Shown: positions 1-5,946 of the stretch, piece by piece
How the letters are laid out: the number at the start of each line of letters is the position of its first letter
How positions within the stretch are numbered: the first letter of the stretch is position 1
From: Ornithinimicrobium sp.
Lineage (GTDB): Bacteria; Actinomycetota; Actinomycetes; Actinomycetales; Dermatophilaceae
Length of the DNA: 5,946 bases
Direction of reading: 5' to 3'
NCBI GenBank assembly: GCA_030145965.1
Contig: JASKZT010000010.1
Coordinates: 1-5,946 of the forward strand
Notes under the pieces: generated by a model
The model's database searches: none
Seen by the model: only the letters and a program-made list of their open reading frames with translations
What the model was told of the DNA's origin: nothing
Position numbers and translations under genes: made by a program

Positions 1-60
<60 letters not shown>

Positions 61-81
61 AGGCCCGTGAAGGCGAGGATC

Positions 82-112
82 ACCTTAACCCATGGGGACC
101 CTGGTGACCCAA
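82..112 (-). promoter_or_regulatory. Possible promoter for tRNA-Pro
   Basis: On the minus strand, a TAAGGT element (87-82) matches the actinobacterial -10 pattern TANNNT. It lies 21 nt before the first base of the tRNA, so a start about 7 nt downstream would leave a short 5' leader for RNase P to remove. The best -35 candidate is TTGGGT (112-107), which shares only TTG with the consensus and sits at a long 19-nt spacing. The position is sensible but the sequence match is weak. Confidence 0.33.
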
Positions 113-115
113 TCC

Positions 116-143
116 CCTCCCCCGGTCGGTGCCCGGCGGGGGG
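116..143 (-). terminator. GC-rich hairpin after der, possible terminator
   Basis: Ten nt after the der stop codon the minus strand can fold into a hairpin. CCGG (136-133) pairs with CCGG (125-122) around a 7-nt loop. Outside a bulged G (137), CCC (140-138) pairs with GGG (121-119), and a C/A mismatch is followed by two more G-C pairs. No U-tract follows, so it is not a classical intrinsic terminator, although actinobacterial terminators often lack one. The location at the end of the der operon and before a separate tRNA gene supports a terminator or 3'-end stabiliser. Confidence 0.35.
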
Positions 144-153
144 AACGTGGTCC

Positions 154-1695
154 TCAGCGCCGGGAGCGCTTCTCCCGCACCCGCACCGAGATCTCGATCG
201 GGGTGCCCTCGAAGCCGAACTGCTCGCGCAGCCGCCGCTCGAGGAAGCGCCGGTAGCCGGCCTCGATGAAGCCCGAGGCGAAGATGACGAACCGCGGCGG
301 GCGGGTGTCGGCCTGGGTGGCGAAGAGGATGCGCGGCTGCTTGCCGCTGCGCACCGGGTGGGGGTGGGCCGCCGCGACCTCTCCGAAGAAGGCGTTGAGC
401 CGCGCCGTCGGGATGCGCCGGTCCCAGGAGCCGAGCGCCGTCTCCAGGGCGGGGACGAGCTTGGCGACGTTGCGCCCGGTCGAGGCCGAGATGTTGACCC
501 GCGGGGCCCACTGCATCTGCACGAGGTCGCGCTCGATCTCGCGCTCGAGGTAGTAGCGACGCTCCTCGTCCATCGTGTCCCACTTGTTGAACGCCAGGAC
601 CAGCGCGCGGCCCGAGTCCACCACGTGCTGCACGACCCGCACGTCCTGCTCGCTCAGCGGCTCGGAGACGTCGACGAGGACCACGGCGACCTCGGCCTTC
701 TCCAGCGCCGTCTGGGTGCGCAGGGAGGCGTAGAAGTCGGCGCCGCGGGTCTGGTGCACCCGGCGACGGATGCCGGCGGTGTCGGCGAAGCGCCAGACCT
801 TGCCGCCCAGCTCGACGAGCTCGTCGACCGGGTCGCGCGTGGTGCCGGCGACCTCGTCGACGACGACCCGCTCCTCACCGGCCAGCCGGTTGAGCAGCGA
901 GGACTTGCCGACGTTGGGACGACCCAGCAGCGCCACGCGTCGCGGACCGCCCCGGGGGTAGGCGCCGGGCACCGACGTGGTGTCGGGCAGGACGTCCAGG
1001 AGCGCGTCGAGCGCGTCGCCCGTACCCCGGCCGTGCAGCGCCGACACCGGCCAGGGCTGGCCGAGGCCGAGGGACCACAGCATCGCGGCGTCGGCCTCGA
1101 AGCGCTGGTCGTCGACCTTGTTGGCGATGAGGACCACCGGCTTGCCCGAGCGCCGCAGCAGGCGGACGACCTGCTCGTCGGTGTCGGTGGCGCCGACCGT
1201 GGCGTCGACGATGAAGAGCACCGCGTCCGCGAGCTCGACCGCCACCTCCGCCTGCTCGGCCACCCGCAGGTGGATGCCGGAGGCGTCCACCTCCCAGCCG
1301 CCGGTGTCGACGAGCGTGAAGCGCCGGCCCGACCAGTCGCCGTCGTAGGCGACCCGGTCGCGGGTCACGCCCGGGACGTCCTCGACCACCGCCTCGCGGC
1401 GGCCCAGGATGCGGTTGACCACGCTGGACTTGCCCACGTTGGGGCGGCCGACGACCGCCACCACCGGCCGCAGCTCGGACTCGTCACGGTCGCTGGAGGG
1501 CAGCTCGCCGGTCTCGACGAGGTCGAGGTCGTCCTCGGAGAGCTCGAAGTCGTCCAGCCCGACGCGCAGCGCGCGCTCGAGCTGCCGGTCCTCCTCGGTC
1601 GGCTCGGCGTCGGGGTCGGCGCCCCTGGTCCACTCGACCTGGACCTCCTCGAGGTCGCCGTCCTCGGCACCGGTCTGCGGGTCCTGCCCGCTCAT
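154..1695 (-). CDS. der: Ribosome biogenesis GTPase Der (EngA)
   Basis: Predicted protein of 513 aa. Der carries two GTPase domains in tandem and acts in assembly of the 50S ribosomal subunit in the cytoplasm. First G domain: P-loop GRPNVGKS (83-90), switch-I Thr111, DTGG (130-133), NKVD (192-195) and an SAL G5 motif (218-220). Second G domain: GRPNVGKS (258-265), DTAG (305-308), NKWD (370-373) and SAS (403-405). A KH-like RNA-binding domain (about 420-510) follows, ending in a basic tail. All nucleotide-binding motifs are intact. The first 75 or so residues are an acidic, probably disordered extension not found in E. coli Der; similar extensions occur in actinobacteria. The ATG start is preceded by GGGAGG with a 6-nt spacer (1707-1702) and overlaps the sufE stop as ATGA, so translation is probably coupled. 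The reading frame stays open about 100 codons further upstream, but that part is only the antisense-free shadow of sufE in another frame. Confidence 0.97.
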   Translation of the reverse strand: MSGQDPQTGAEDGDLEEVQVEWTRGADPDAEPTEEDRQLERALRVGLDDFELSEDDLDLVETGELPSSDRDESELRPVVAVVGRPNVGKSSVVNRILGRREAVVEDVPGVTRDRVAYDGDWSGRRFTLVDTGGWEVDASGIHLRVAEQAEVAVELADAVLFIVDATVGATDTDEQVVRLLRRSGKPVVLIANKVDDQRFEADAAMLWSLGLGQPWPVSALHGRGTGDALDALLDVLPDTTSVPGAYPRGGPRRVALLGRPNVGKSSLLNRLAGEERVVVDEVAGTTRDPVDELVELGGKVWRFADTAGIRRRVHQTRGADFYASLRTQTALEKAEVAVVLVDVSEPLSEQDVRVVQHVVDSGRALVLAFNKWDTMDEERRYYLEREIERDLVQMQWAPRVNISASTGRNVAKLVPALETALGSWDRRIPTARLNAFFGEVAAAHPHPVRSGKQPRILFATQADTRPPRFVIFASGFIEAGYRRFLERRLREQFGFEGTPIEISVRVREKRSRR

Positions 1696-2174
1696 GCCCG
1701 ACCTCCCGCGCCCAGCGCCTCGGCGCGCAGCCGCACCTGTCGCTTGATCCGGGCGAGCATGCCCACCATCCCCCGCATGCGCAGCGGGGAGACGGCCTCG
1801 GCCAGCCCGAACCGGTAGGGGGCGTCGTCGGGCACCGCGAGCACCTCGGCCGCGGGCAGCCCGTGCAGCCCCTCGTGCAGGATGCCCGCGAAGCCCCGGG
1901 TCGTCGGCGCCTCGGCGGGGGCGTCGAAGTAGAGCGACACCGTCCGGTCGGCGTCCTCGGCGACCTCGACCGCGAGGAAGAGCGGCGACTGGCACTCGTC
2001 CACCCGCTCCATCTGGTCCAGGTGGCCGGCGTAGCGGTCGGGCGGGGCGGGCAGACCGGTGCTCAGCTCGAGGAGCAGCTGGAGGCGCTCCTTCTCGCTC
2101 ACCGCGTGGAAGTCCTCGGCCAGGTCGGCCATGGCCTGCGGCAGCCCGGTGCGCACGTCGTCGGCCGCGGTCAT
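1692..2174 (-). CDS. sufE: SufE-family cysteine-desulfuration / sulfur-acceptor protein
   Basis: Predicted protein of 160 aa, a normal length for SufE. Family members accept persulfide sulfur on a conserved cysteine and pass it on, classically from the SufS cysteine desulfurase to Fe-S cluster assembly. The sequence shows the typical N-terminal segment with an LLLELS helix (about 33-39), and the motif VDECQSPLF with the likely sulfur-accepting Cys61. A segment [11 protein letters not shown] (93-103) corresponds to the conserved stretch after the core strands, followed by a basic C-terminal helix. The ATG start is chosen over an upstream in-frame start because it begins 2 nt after the sseA stop and has GGAG 8 nt upstream (2186-2183). 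Its stop overlaps the der start. The pairing with a sulfurtransferase gene matches the adjacent Rv3283/Rv3284 of M. tuberculosis, so its sulfur donor may be that enzyme rather than, or as well as, SufS; that is inference. Confidence 0.92.
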   Translation of the reverse strand: MTAADDVRTGLPQAMADLAEDFHAVSEKERLQLLLELSTGLPAPPDRYAGHLDQMERVDECQSPLFLAVEVAEDADRTVSLYFDAPAEAPTTRGFAGILHEGLHGLPAAEVLAVPDDAPYRFGLAEAVSPLRMRGMVGMLARIKRQVRLRAEALGAGGRA

Positions 2175-2176
2175 GC

Positions 2177-3046
2177 TCACCGCTCCACCGGCACGCCGAC
2201 GGCGTTGCCCCACTCGGTCCAGCTGCCGTCGTAGTTGCGGACCTTGTCGAAGCCGAGGAGGTGGGTCAGCACGAACCAGGTGTGGCTGGAGCGCTCGCCG
2301 ATGCGGCAGTAGGCCACGACGTCGTCGGAGGGGTCCAGTCCCTGCTCCTGCAGGTAGATCTGCTCCAGCTCCTCGCGCGAGCGGAAGGTGCCGTCCTCGG
2401 CCGCCGCGCGGGCCCAGGGCACCGACCGGGCTCCGGGGATGTGCCCGCCCCGCATGGCGCCCTCCTGCGGGTAGTCGGGCATGTGCAGCAGCTCACCGGA
2501 GTACTCCCCCGGGGAGCGCACGTCGACCATCGGCCGGCCCAGGTGCGCCAGGACGTCGTCCTTGAAGGCGCGCACCCGGGTGTCGTCGCGCTCGACGACG
2601 GGGTAGTCCACGGGCTGCGTCGTCGGCACGTCGGTGGTCATCTCCCGCCCCTCGGCGACCCAGGCGGAGCGGCCGCCGTCGAGGAGCCGGACGTCCTCGT
2701 GGCCGAAGAGGGTCAGGACCCACAGCGCGTAGGCCGCCCACCAGTTGGACTTGTCCCCGTAGATCACCACGGTGGTGTCGCGGGAGATGCCGCGCTCCCC
2801 CATGACCGCGGCGAAGCGCTCGCCGTCGACGTAGTCGCGGGTGAGGGGGTCGTTGAGGTCGGTGTGCCAGTCGAGCTTGAGCGCGCCGGGGATGTGCCCG
2901 GTGTCGTAGAGCAGGACGTCCTCGTCGGACTCGAGGACGACGAGCCCGTCGGCGCCCAGGTGCTCGGCGAGCCAGGCGGTGCTGACCAGCCGCTCGGGGT
3001 GGGCGTAGGCGGCGAGCTTCTGGCTGGGGTCGGGGGGCAGGCTCAT
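2177..3046 (-). CDS. sseA: Thiosulfate sulfurtransferase, tandem-rhodanese (SseA type)
   Basis: Predicted protein of 289 aa, the usual size of a two-domain rhodanese. These enzymes move sulfane sulfur from thiosulfate (or a similar donor) to a thiophilic acceptor through a cysteine persulfide. The N-terminal, non-catalytic rhodanese domain spans about 20-135, with DTGHIPGA (48-55), YGDKSNWWA (96-104) and LLDGGRSAW (121-129). The catalytic domain spans about 155-285, with VDVRSPGEY (174-182), GHIPGA (201-206), and the active-site loop CRIGERS with Cys247. The C-terminal [11 protein letters not shown] is a family signature. The CRIGERS loop and the SSHTWF that follows closely resemble mycobacterial SseA and CysA. 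ATG has AGGAG with a 5-nt spacer (3056-3052) and overlaps the cmk stop as ATGA, which fixes the start against the long upstream open frame. The physiological acceptor is unknown; the adjacent SufE-like protein is the obvious candidate. Confidence 0.94.
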   Translation of the reverse strand: MSLPPDPSQKLAAYAHPERLVSTAWLAEHLGADGLVVLESDEDVLLYDTGHIPGALKLDWHTDLNDPLTRDYVDGERFAAVMGERGISRDTTVVIYGDKSNWWAAYALWVLTLFGHEDVRLLDGGRSAWVAEGREMTTDVPTTQPVDYPVVERDDTRVRAFKDDVLAHLGRPMVDVRSPGEYSGELLHMPDYPQEGAMRGGHIPGARSVPWARAAAEDGTFRSREELEQIYLQEQGLDPSDDVVAYCRIGERSSHTWFVLTHLLGFDKVRNYDGSWTEWGNAVGVPVER

Positions 3047-3771
3047 CGGTGCTCCTGGAGGTCGGGGGTGTCGGTGCGGGGGGCGGCCAGCCGGCCGGAG
3101 ACGAGGTCGAGGACGGCCTGGACCGACTCCTCGAACGTCAGGTCGGAGGTGTCGAGGCCGGTGACGCCGTCGGCGGGCTCGAAGAAGGCGCTCACGGTCG
3201 CGTCGTCCCGGTCGCGGCGCACGACCTGGTCGCGCGTGGCCGCCAGGGTGGCGGCGTCGGTGCTGCCGTGCAGCTCGGCCGAGCGCCGGGCCAGCCGGGC
3301 CTCCTCGGAGGCCGTGACGAGGATGCGGTGGTCGGCGTCGGGGGCGACGACGGTGGTGATGTCGCGGCCCTCGACGACCACCCCGCCGCGCTCCGCCCGG
3401 AGGCCGGCGATGAGCTCGCGCTGGCGCCGGCGCAGCTCGGCCCGCACGTCGAGGTTGGTGGCCACGGCCGACACCTCGGTGCTGATCCGGGTCTGGCGGA
3501 TCGCCTCCGTGACGTCGGTGCCGTCGACCTGCACGTGCGCGGCGTCGGGGTCGGTGCCGATCTCCAGCGGCAGCTCGTGCGCGGCGCGGGCGACCGCGGG
3601 CTGGTCCTGCAGGTCCAGCCCACGCTCCAGGCACCACCAGGCGAGGGCGCGGTACATCGCGCCGGTGTCGAGGTAGGCCAGCCCGAGAGACCGCGCGACA
3701 GTCCTGGAGACCGACGACTTGCCCGAGCCGCTCGGACCGTCGATGGCGATGGTGATCGGGGAGTCAGGCAC
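3043..3771 (-). CDS. cmk: Cytidylate kinase (CMP/dCMP kinase)
   Basis: Predicted protein of 242 aa. It phosphorylates CMP and dCMP with ATP in pyrimidine nucleotide synthesis and salvage, in the cytoplasm. Visible motifs are the P-loop GPSGSGKS (12-19), the CMP-site segment LDTGAMYRA (34-42), the phosphate/nucleobase-contact segment EGRDITTVV (134-142), and a lid-like Arg-rich stretch RRDRDD (185-190). A short C-terminal tail follows [12 protein letters not shown]. The family commonly has GRDIGT where this protein has GRDITT, which I take to be a lineage variant. The start is GTG at 3771; an in-frame TAG lies only four codons upstream, so it cannot begin much earlier. There is no good Shine-Dalgarno: only AGG 8 nt away and a GGACGG touching the start. 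That would fit leaderless initiation. The stop overlaps the sseA start. Confidence 0.96.
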   Translation of the reverse strand: MPDSPITIAIDGPSGSGKSSVSRTVARSLGLAYLDTGAMYRALAWWCLERGLDLQDQPAVARAAHELPLEIGTDPDAAHVQVDGTDVTEAIRQTRISTEVSAVATNLDVRAELRRRQRELIAGLRAERGGVVVEGRDITTVVAPDADHRILVTASEEARLARRSAELHGSTDAATLAATRDQVVRRDRDDATVSAFFEPADGVTGLDTSDLTFEESVQAVLDLVSGRLAAPRTDTPDLQEHR

Positions 3772-3783
3772 CCGTCCAGCCTA
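3771..3783 (-). promoter_or_regulatory. Candidate leaderless promoter -10 element of cmk
   Basis: On the minus strand TAGGCT (3783-3778) fits the actinobacterial -10 pattern TANNNT and ends 6 nt before the GTG start of cmk. A -10 box at that distance places the transcription start at or next to the G of GTG, as in leaderless actinobacterial mRNAs. Supporting this, cmk lacks a convincing Shine-Dalgarno, unlike every other start visible in the window. No convincing -35 is present at 17-18 nt; that position falls inside the upstream hairpin. TANNNT is a short pattern and could occur by chance. Confidence 0.4.
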
Positions 3784-3791
3784 ACGGCATA

Positions 3792-3820
3792 CCCTCCGGC
3801 GGCCGGACGCCGCCGGGGGG
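3792..3820 (-). terminator. Strong GC hairpin between rluB and cmk
   Basis: Beginning 3 nt after the rluB stop codon, the minus strand forms a perfect 8-bp stem (3816-3809 with 3803-3796) around the 5-nt loop GUCCG. Past one C/A mismatch (3817/3795) three more G-C pairs extend it (3820-3818 with 3794-3792). No U-tract follows. The place is right for a U-less actinobacterial terminator of the scpA-scpB-rluB transcript, or for a partial attenuator, since cmk starts only 20 nt beyond it. It is the only sizeable intergenic gap among the protein-coding genes here. Confidence 0.5.
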
Positions 3821-3823
3821 TGC

Positions 3824-4807
3824 TCAGAGCCCGGCGGCGTGGTAGAGCTGGGCGACCTCCTCGGCCGAGAGCGCCCGGTAGCGTCCCGGCCGCAGCTCGC
3901 CCAGGTGCACCGGTCCGACCTGGGTGCGGGCCAGCATCTCGACCGGGAAGCCGACCTCGTCGAGCATCCGGCGCACGATGTGCTTGCGGCCCTCGTGCAG
4001 GACGACCTCGACGATGGAGTGCCCGGGCAGGGAGTCCACGACCTTGAAGGAGTCGGCCTTCGCCGGGCCGTCCTCGAGCTCGACGCCCTGGCGCAGCTGC
4101 TTGCCCACGTCCTTGCCGATGAGGCCGTGCACCTGCGCCACGTAGGTCTTGGGAACGCCGTAGGCCGGGTGCTGCAGCCGGTGGGCGAGGTCGCCGTCGT
4201 TGGTCAGCAGGAGCAGGCCCTCGGTGTCGAAGTCGAGCCGGCCCACGTGGAAGAGCCGGTGCGACAGGTGACCGACGTAGTCGGCGAGCGAGGGACGTCC
4301 CTCGTCGTCCTGCATGGTGGAGACGACCCCTGCCGGCTTGTTGAAGGCCAGGTAGACCTTGTCGGTGTCGGTGACGACCCGGTCGCCGTCGACGTGGACC
4401 ACCTGGCGGGAGGGGTCGACGCGGACGCCGAGCTCGCGCACGACCTGCCCGTCCACCTGGACGCGGCCGTCCTCGATGAGCTTCTCGCAGGCGCGGCGGC
4501 TGCCGAAGCCGGCCGAGGCCAGCAGCTTCTGCAGGCGCACGCCCTCGGGGTCGTGCACGTCGACGTGGGCCGTCGGGCCGGGCTGCTGGCGCTGCCGGCG
4601 GGGCGGCTTGACCGTCCCTGCGCGCCGAGGACCGGCCGTCCCGCCGTCGCTGGAGCGTCGTGTGGGTCGGCCGCCTCCGCGACCTCCCGCGGACCCGCCG
4701 CCGCGGCCTCCCGCGGACCCGCCGCCGCGGCCGGTGCCGCCCGACCCGCCTCCGCGCGGGGTGCGCCCGCCGCGTCCTGCTCCGCCTGTGCTTCGTCCGT
4801 CGTTCAT
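3824..4807 (-). CDS. rluB: RluB/RsuA-family rRNA pseudouridine synthase
   Basis: Predicted protein of 327 aa that isomerises a uridine to pseudouridine in rRNA. By family and neighbourhood the target is probably 23S rRNA (U2605 in E. coli numbering for RluB). Residues 1-80 are a Gly/Arg/Ser-rich, low-complexity, basic extension. An S4 RNA-binding domain follows (about 89-135, with LQKLLASAGFGSRRACEKLI). The catalytic domain (about 150-320) has the motif GRLDFDTEGLLLLTNDG at 189-205 with catalytic Asp192, the KTYVA strand (220-224), and the EGRKHIVRRM segment (272-281). The ATG start overlaps the scpB stop as ATGA and has GGAAGGA with a 5-nt spacer (4819-4813). The position directly after scpB matches actinobacteria and, for scpB-rluB, Bacillus. 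RsuA or RluE/F specificity cannot be fully excluded from sequence alone. Confidence 0.94.
   Translation of the reverse strand: MNDGRSTGGAGRGGRTPRGGGSGGTGRGGGSAGGRGGGSAGGRGGGRPTRRSSDGGTAGPRRAGTVKPPRRQRQQPGPTAHVDVHDPEGVRLQKLLASAGFGSRRACEKLIEDGRVQVDGQVVRELGVRVDPSRQVVHVDGDRVVTDTDKVYLAFNKPAGVVSTMQDDEGRPSLADYVGHLSHRLFHVGRLDFDTEGLLLLTNDGDLAHRLQHPAYGVPKTYVAQVHGLIGKDVGKQLRQGVELEDGPAKADSFKVVDSLPGHSIVEVVLHEGRKHIVRRMLDEVGFPVEMLARTQVGPVHLGELRPGRYRALSAEEVAQLYHAAGL
4683..4730 (-). repeat. Exact 24-bp tandem duplication inside rluB
   Basis: Two adjacent identical 24-bp units (4683-4706 and 4707-4730) lie in the N-terminal coding part of rluB. Being a multiple of three they keep the frame, and each encodes one 8-residue Gly-rich unit of the type GRGGGSAG. 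Flanking sequence carries further degenerate Gly-rich copies. This looks like replication slippage in low-complexity DNA, so copy number may vary between strains. Confidence 0.9.
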
Positions 4808-5430
4808 GCCAGTCCTTCCGCGGCGAGCTCCTCCAGCACCTCGGCCGAGGGCAGGTAGGGAGCGAGTGCCGGCAGATCGTCGAGGGTGTCCAGCGCCATG
4901 CGCTGGAGGAAGAGGTCGGTGGTGCCGTAGAGGACCGCGCCGGCCGTGGGCTCCTGGCCGACCTCGGTCACCATGCCGCGGGCCAGGAGCGTCCGGACGA
5001 CGCCGTCGACGTTGACGCCGCGGATGGCCCCGATCCGGGCGCGGCTGATGGGCTGACGGTAGGCGATGACCGCGAGGGTCTCCAGGGCCGCCTGGGTGAG
5101 CCTGGCCTGCTGGCCGCCGAGGAGGAACCTCTCCACGACCGGGGCGTGCTCGGGGCGGGTGTAGACCCGCCAGCCCCCGCCGAGACGGCGCAGCACGAAG
5201 CCGCGCTCGCTCTCGGCGTACTCGGTGGCGAGCTCGTCCAGGAGCGCGCCGACGTCCTCGGTGGGCAGCTCGAGCGCCGCGGCCAGGGCCTCCTCGGTGA
5301 CCGGCTCGTCGACCACCATGAGGACGGCCTCGACCGCCGCGCGCGCACCGCCGGGGACGGCCTGGAGGTCGAGGGCGACCTGGCGCTGCTCGCCGGCCGG
5401 CCCCGTGCTCGTGCCCGTGACCTCACCCAC
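4804..5430 (-). CDS. scpB: SMC-associated segregation and condensation protein ScpB
   Basis: Predicted protein of 208 aa. ScpB works as a dimer that binds the kleisin ScpA in the Smc-ScpA-ScpB condensin and helps organise and separate chromosomes at the nucleoid. Two winged-helix domains are expected: the first lies at about 28-100. The second, at about 108-180, contains the family hallmark LTQAALETLAVIAYRQPISR (111-130) followed by an IRGVNVDGVV segment. The GTG start at 5430 is preferred because GGAGG lies 5 nt upstream (5440-5436). It overlaps the scpA stop by 8 nt. An in-frame ATG at 5451 would add seven residues and has a GGAGG 9 nt upstream, so it remains possible. The stop overlaps the rluB start as ATGA. 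Confidence 0.94.
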   Translation of the reverse strand: MGEVTGTSTGPAGEQRQVALDLQAVPGGARAAVEAVLMVVDEPVTEEALAAALELPTEDVGALLDELATEYAESERGFVLRRLGGGWRVYTRPEHAPVVERFLLGGQQARLTQAALETLAVIAYRQPISRARIGAIRGVNVDGVVRTLLARGMVTEVGQEPTAGAVLYGTTDLFLQRMALDTLDDLPALAPYLPSAEVLEELAAEGLA

Positions 5431-5946
5431 CGCTGCCTCCGTCCGGCACATCCTCGTCGACCTCCGGCCCGACCTCCGGCTCGACTTCGGCACGGCCCTC
5501 GGCCGGGCCGGTCCAGCGCACGGTGAGCTCGCCGAGCGCCTCGGGCTGCTCGACCTCCACGACCGTGTCGCGGAGGAGCTCGAGCAGGGCCAGGAACCGG
5601 GCCACGATCACCAGCGTGCTGCCGGCGTCGCGGACGAGGTCGCGGAAGGTCGACGTGCCGTGCTCGCGCAGGCGGGCGACGAGGAGGGAGGCCTGCTCGC
5701 GCACCGAGACCTGGGGGGCGTGCAGGTGGGTCACCCCGACGGCAGGGGGCGGGCGCGGGATCATCGCGCGCCCGGCGATCATCGCCAGCTGCTCGGGCGT
5801 CACGGTGAGGACCAGCTCGGGCAGCAGCGCGGCGAAGCGCTCCTCGACCCCGACGTCGCGGGCGAAGATCCGCCCCGCCCCCTCCATCCGCAGCCGCATC
5901 TCGCCGGCGACCTGCTTGAAGGCGCGGTACTGCAGCAGCCGGGCGA
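5423..5946 (-). CDS. scpA: Segregation and condensation protein ScpA, 5' part missing (window edge)
   Basis: The last 173 residues of ScpA, the kleisin subunit of the Smc condensin complex, which bridges the Smc heads and binds ScpB. The frame runs open to the window edge; the first visible residues read ARLLQYRAFKQVA, a typical ScpA internal stretch that normally follows the Smc-neck-binding region. The middle part carries the linker that ScpB binds. The C-terminal winged helix (visible residues about 81-145) contains STFRDLV, then VARFLALLEL, and ends in GELTVRWTG, a recognisable ScpA ending. An acidic tail of about 27 residues (Glu/Asp-rich, ending DGGSGG) follows. The first Met visible (5899) is internal, not the start. 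It is followed by scpB with an overlap, so the two subunits are probably translated in a coupled way. Confidence 0.95.
   Translation of the reverse strand, partial: ARLLQYRAFKQVAGEMRLRMEGAGRIFARDVGVEERFAALLPELVLTVTPEQLAMIAGRAMIPRPPPAVGVTHLHAPQVSVREQASLLVARLREHGTSTFRDLVRDAGSTLVIVARFLALLELLRDTVVEVEQPEALGELTVRWTGPAEGRAEVEPEVGPEVDEDVPDGGSGG
5436..5440 (-). promoter_or_regulatory. Ribosome binding site deciding the scpB start
   Basis: GGAGG on the minus strand, 5 nt before GTG at 5430, inside the last codons of scpA. It favours the GTG over the in-frame ATG 21 nt upstream as the main scpB start. Confidence 0.6.

Noticed and set aside
67..1818. A 583-codon open frame on the plus strand, antisense to der and the end of sufE
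   Set aside because: Its translation is low-complexity and rich in Gly, Ala, Val, Asp, Leu and Arg with no recognisable domain. It exactly mirrors the codon bias of the real minus-strand gene, and long antisense frames are expected at this GC content.
3355..3372. GRDITT instead of GRDIGT in cytidylate kinase as a possible defect
   Set aside because: Neighbouring residues and all other motifs are intact, and I recall the same variant in other Micrococcales, so it is most likely a lineage variant and not damage.
2177..3637. Extended 486-codon version of the sulfurtransferase frame, suggesting a fusion protein
   Set aside because: The extra 197 residues are Arg/Pro/Ala-rich frame-shifted translation of cmk, and a well-placed ribosome site and ATGA overlap mark the true start at 3046.
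2261..4047. Long plus-strand open frames (about 471 and 332 codons) opposite sseA, cmk and rluB
   Set aside because: They are antisense to confidently identified genes, cross their boundaries, and show no domain or sensible composition. Stop codons are simply rare in high-GC DNA.

Overview
The window is chromosomal housekeeping DNA from a high-GC Gram-positive bacterium (Actinomycetota, most likely a member of the Micrococcales). By eye the GC content is around 70%. The gene order scpA-scpB-rluB-cmk-der is the arrangement known from mycobacteria and other actinobacteria, and the protein motifs are actinobacterial in style. The genus cannot be settled from the sequence alone.

Every gene is on the minus strand, so the window reads biologically from high to low coordinates. 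It starts inside scpA (5' end outside the window). Then come scpB, an rluB-type 23S rRNA pseudouridine synthase, a 52-nt gap with a strong hairpin and a possible leaderless promoter, cmk (cytidylate kinase), an SseA-type thiosulfate sulfurtransferase, a SufE-family sulfur acceptor, and der (double-domain ribosome-assembly GTPase). A 93-nt gap follows with a hairpin and a weak promoter candidate. The window ends in a tRNA-Pro(GGG) gene that is cut at its 3' side.

The genes are tightly packed. scpA/scpB overlap, scpB/rluB overlap by ATGA, cmk/sseA overlap by ATGA, sseA/sufE are 2 nt apart, and sufE/der overlap by ATGA. This suggests two translationally coupled modules: scpA-scpB-rluB (chromosome organisation plus rRNA modification) and cmk-sseA-sufE-der (nucleotide supply, sulfur transfer, ribosome assembly). 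The hairpin-bearing gap after rluB is the natural boundary between them.

No mobile element, CRISPR array, phage gene, defence system or toxin-antitoxin pair is visible, and I do not see an undescribed system. The feature most worth a second look is the sseA-sufE pair sitting inside the otherwise conserved cmk-der neighbourhood and coupled on both sides. Next come the hairpin/promoter gap before cmk and the Gly/Arg-rich N-terminus of the pseudouridine synthase, which contains an exact 24-bp tandem duplication.
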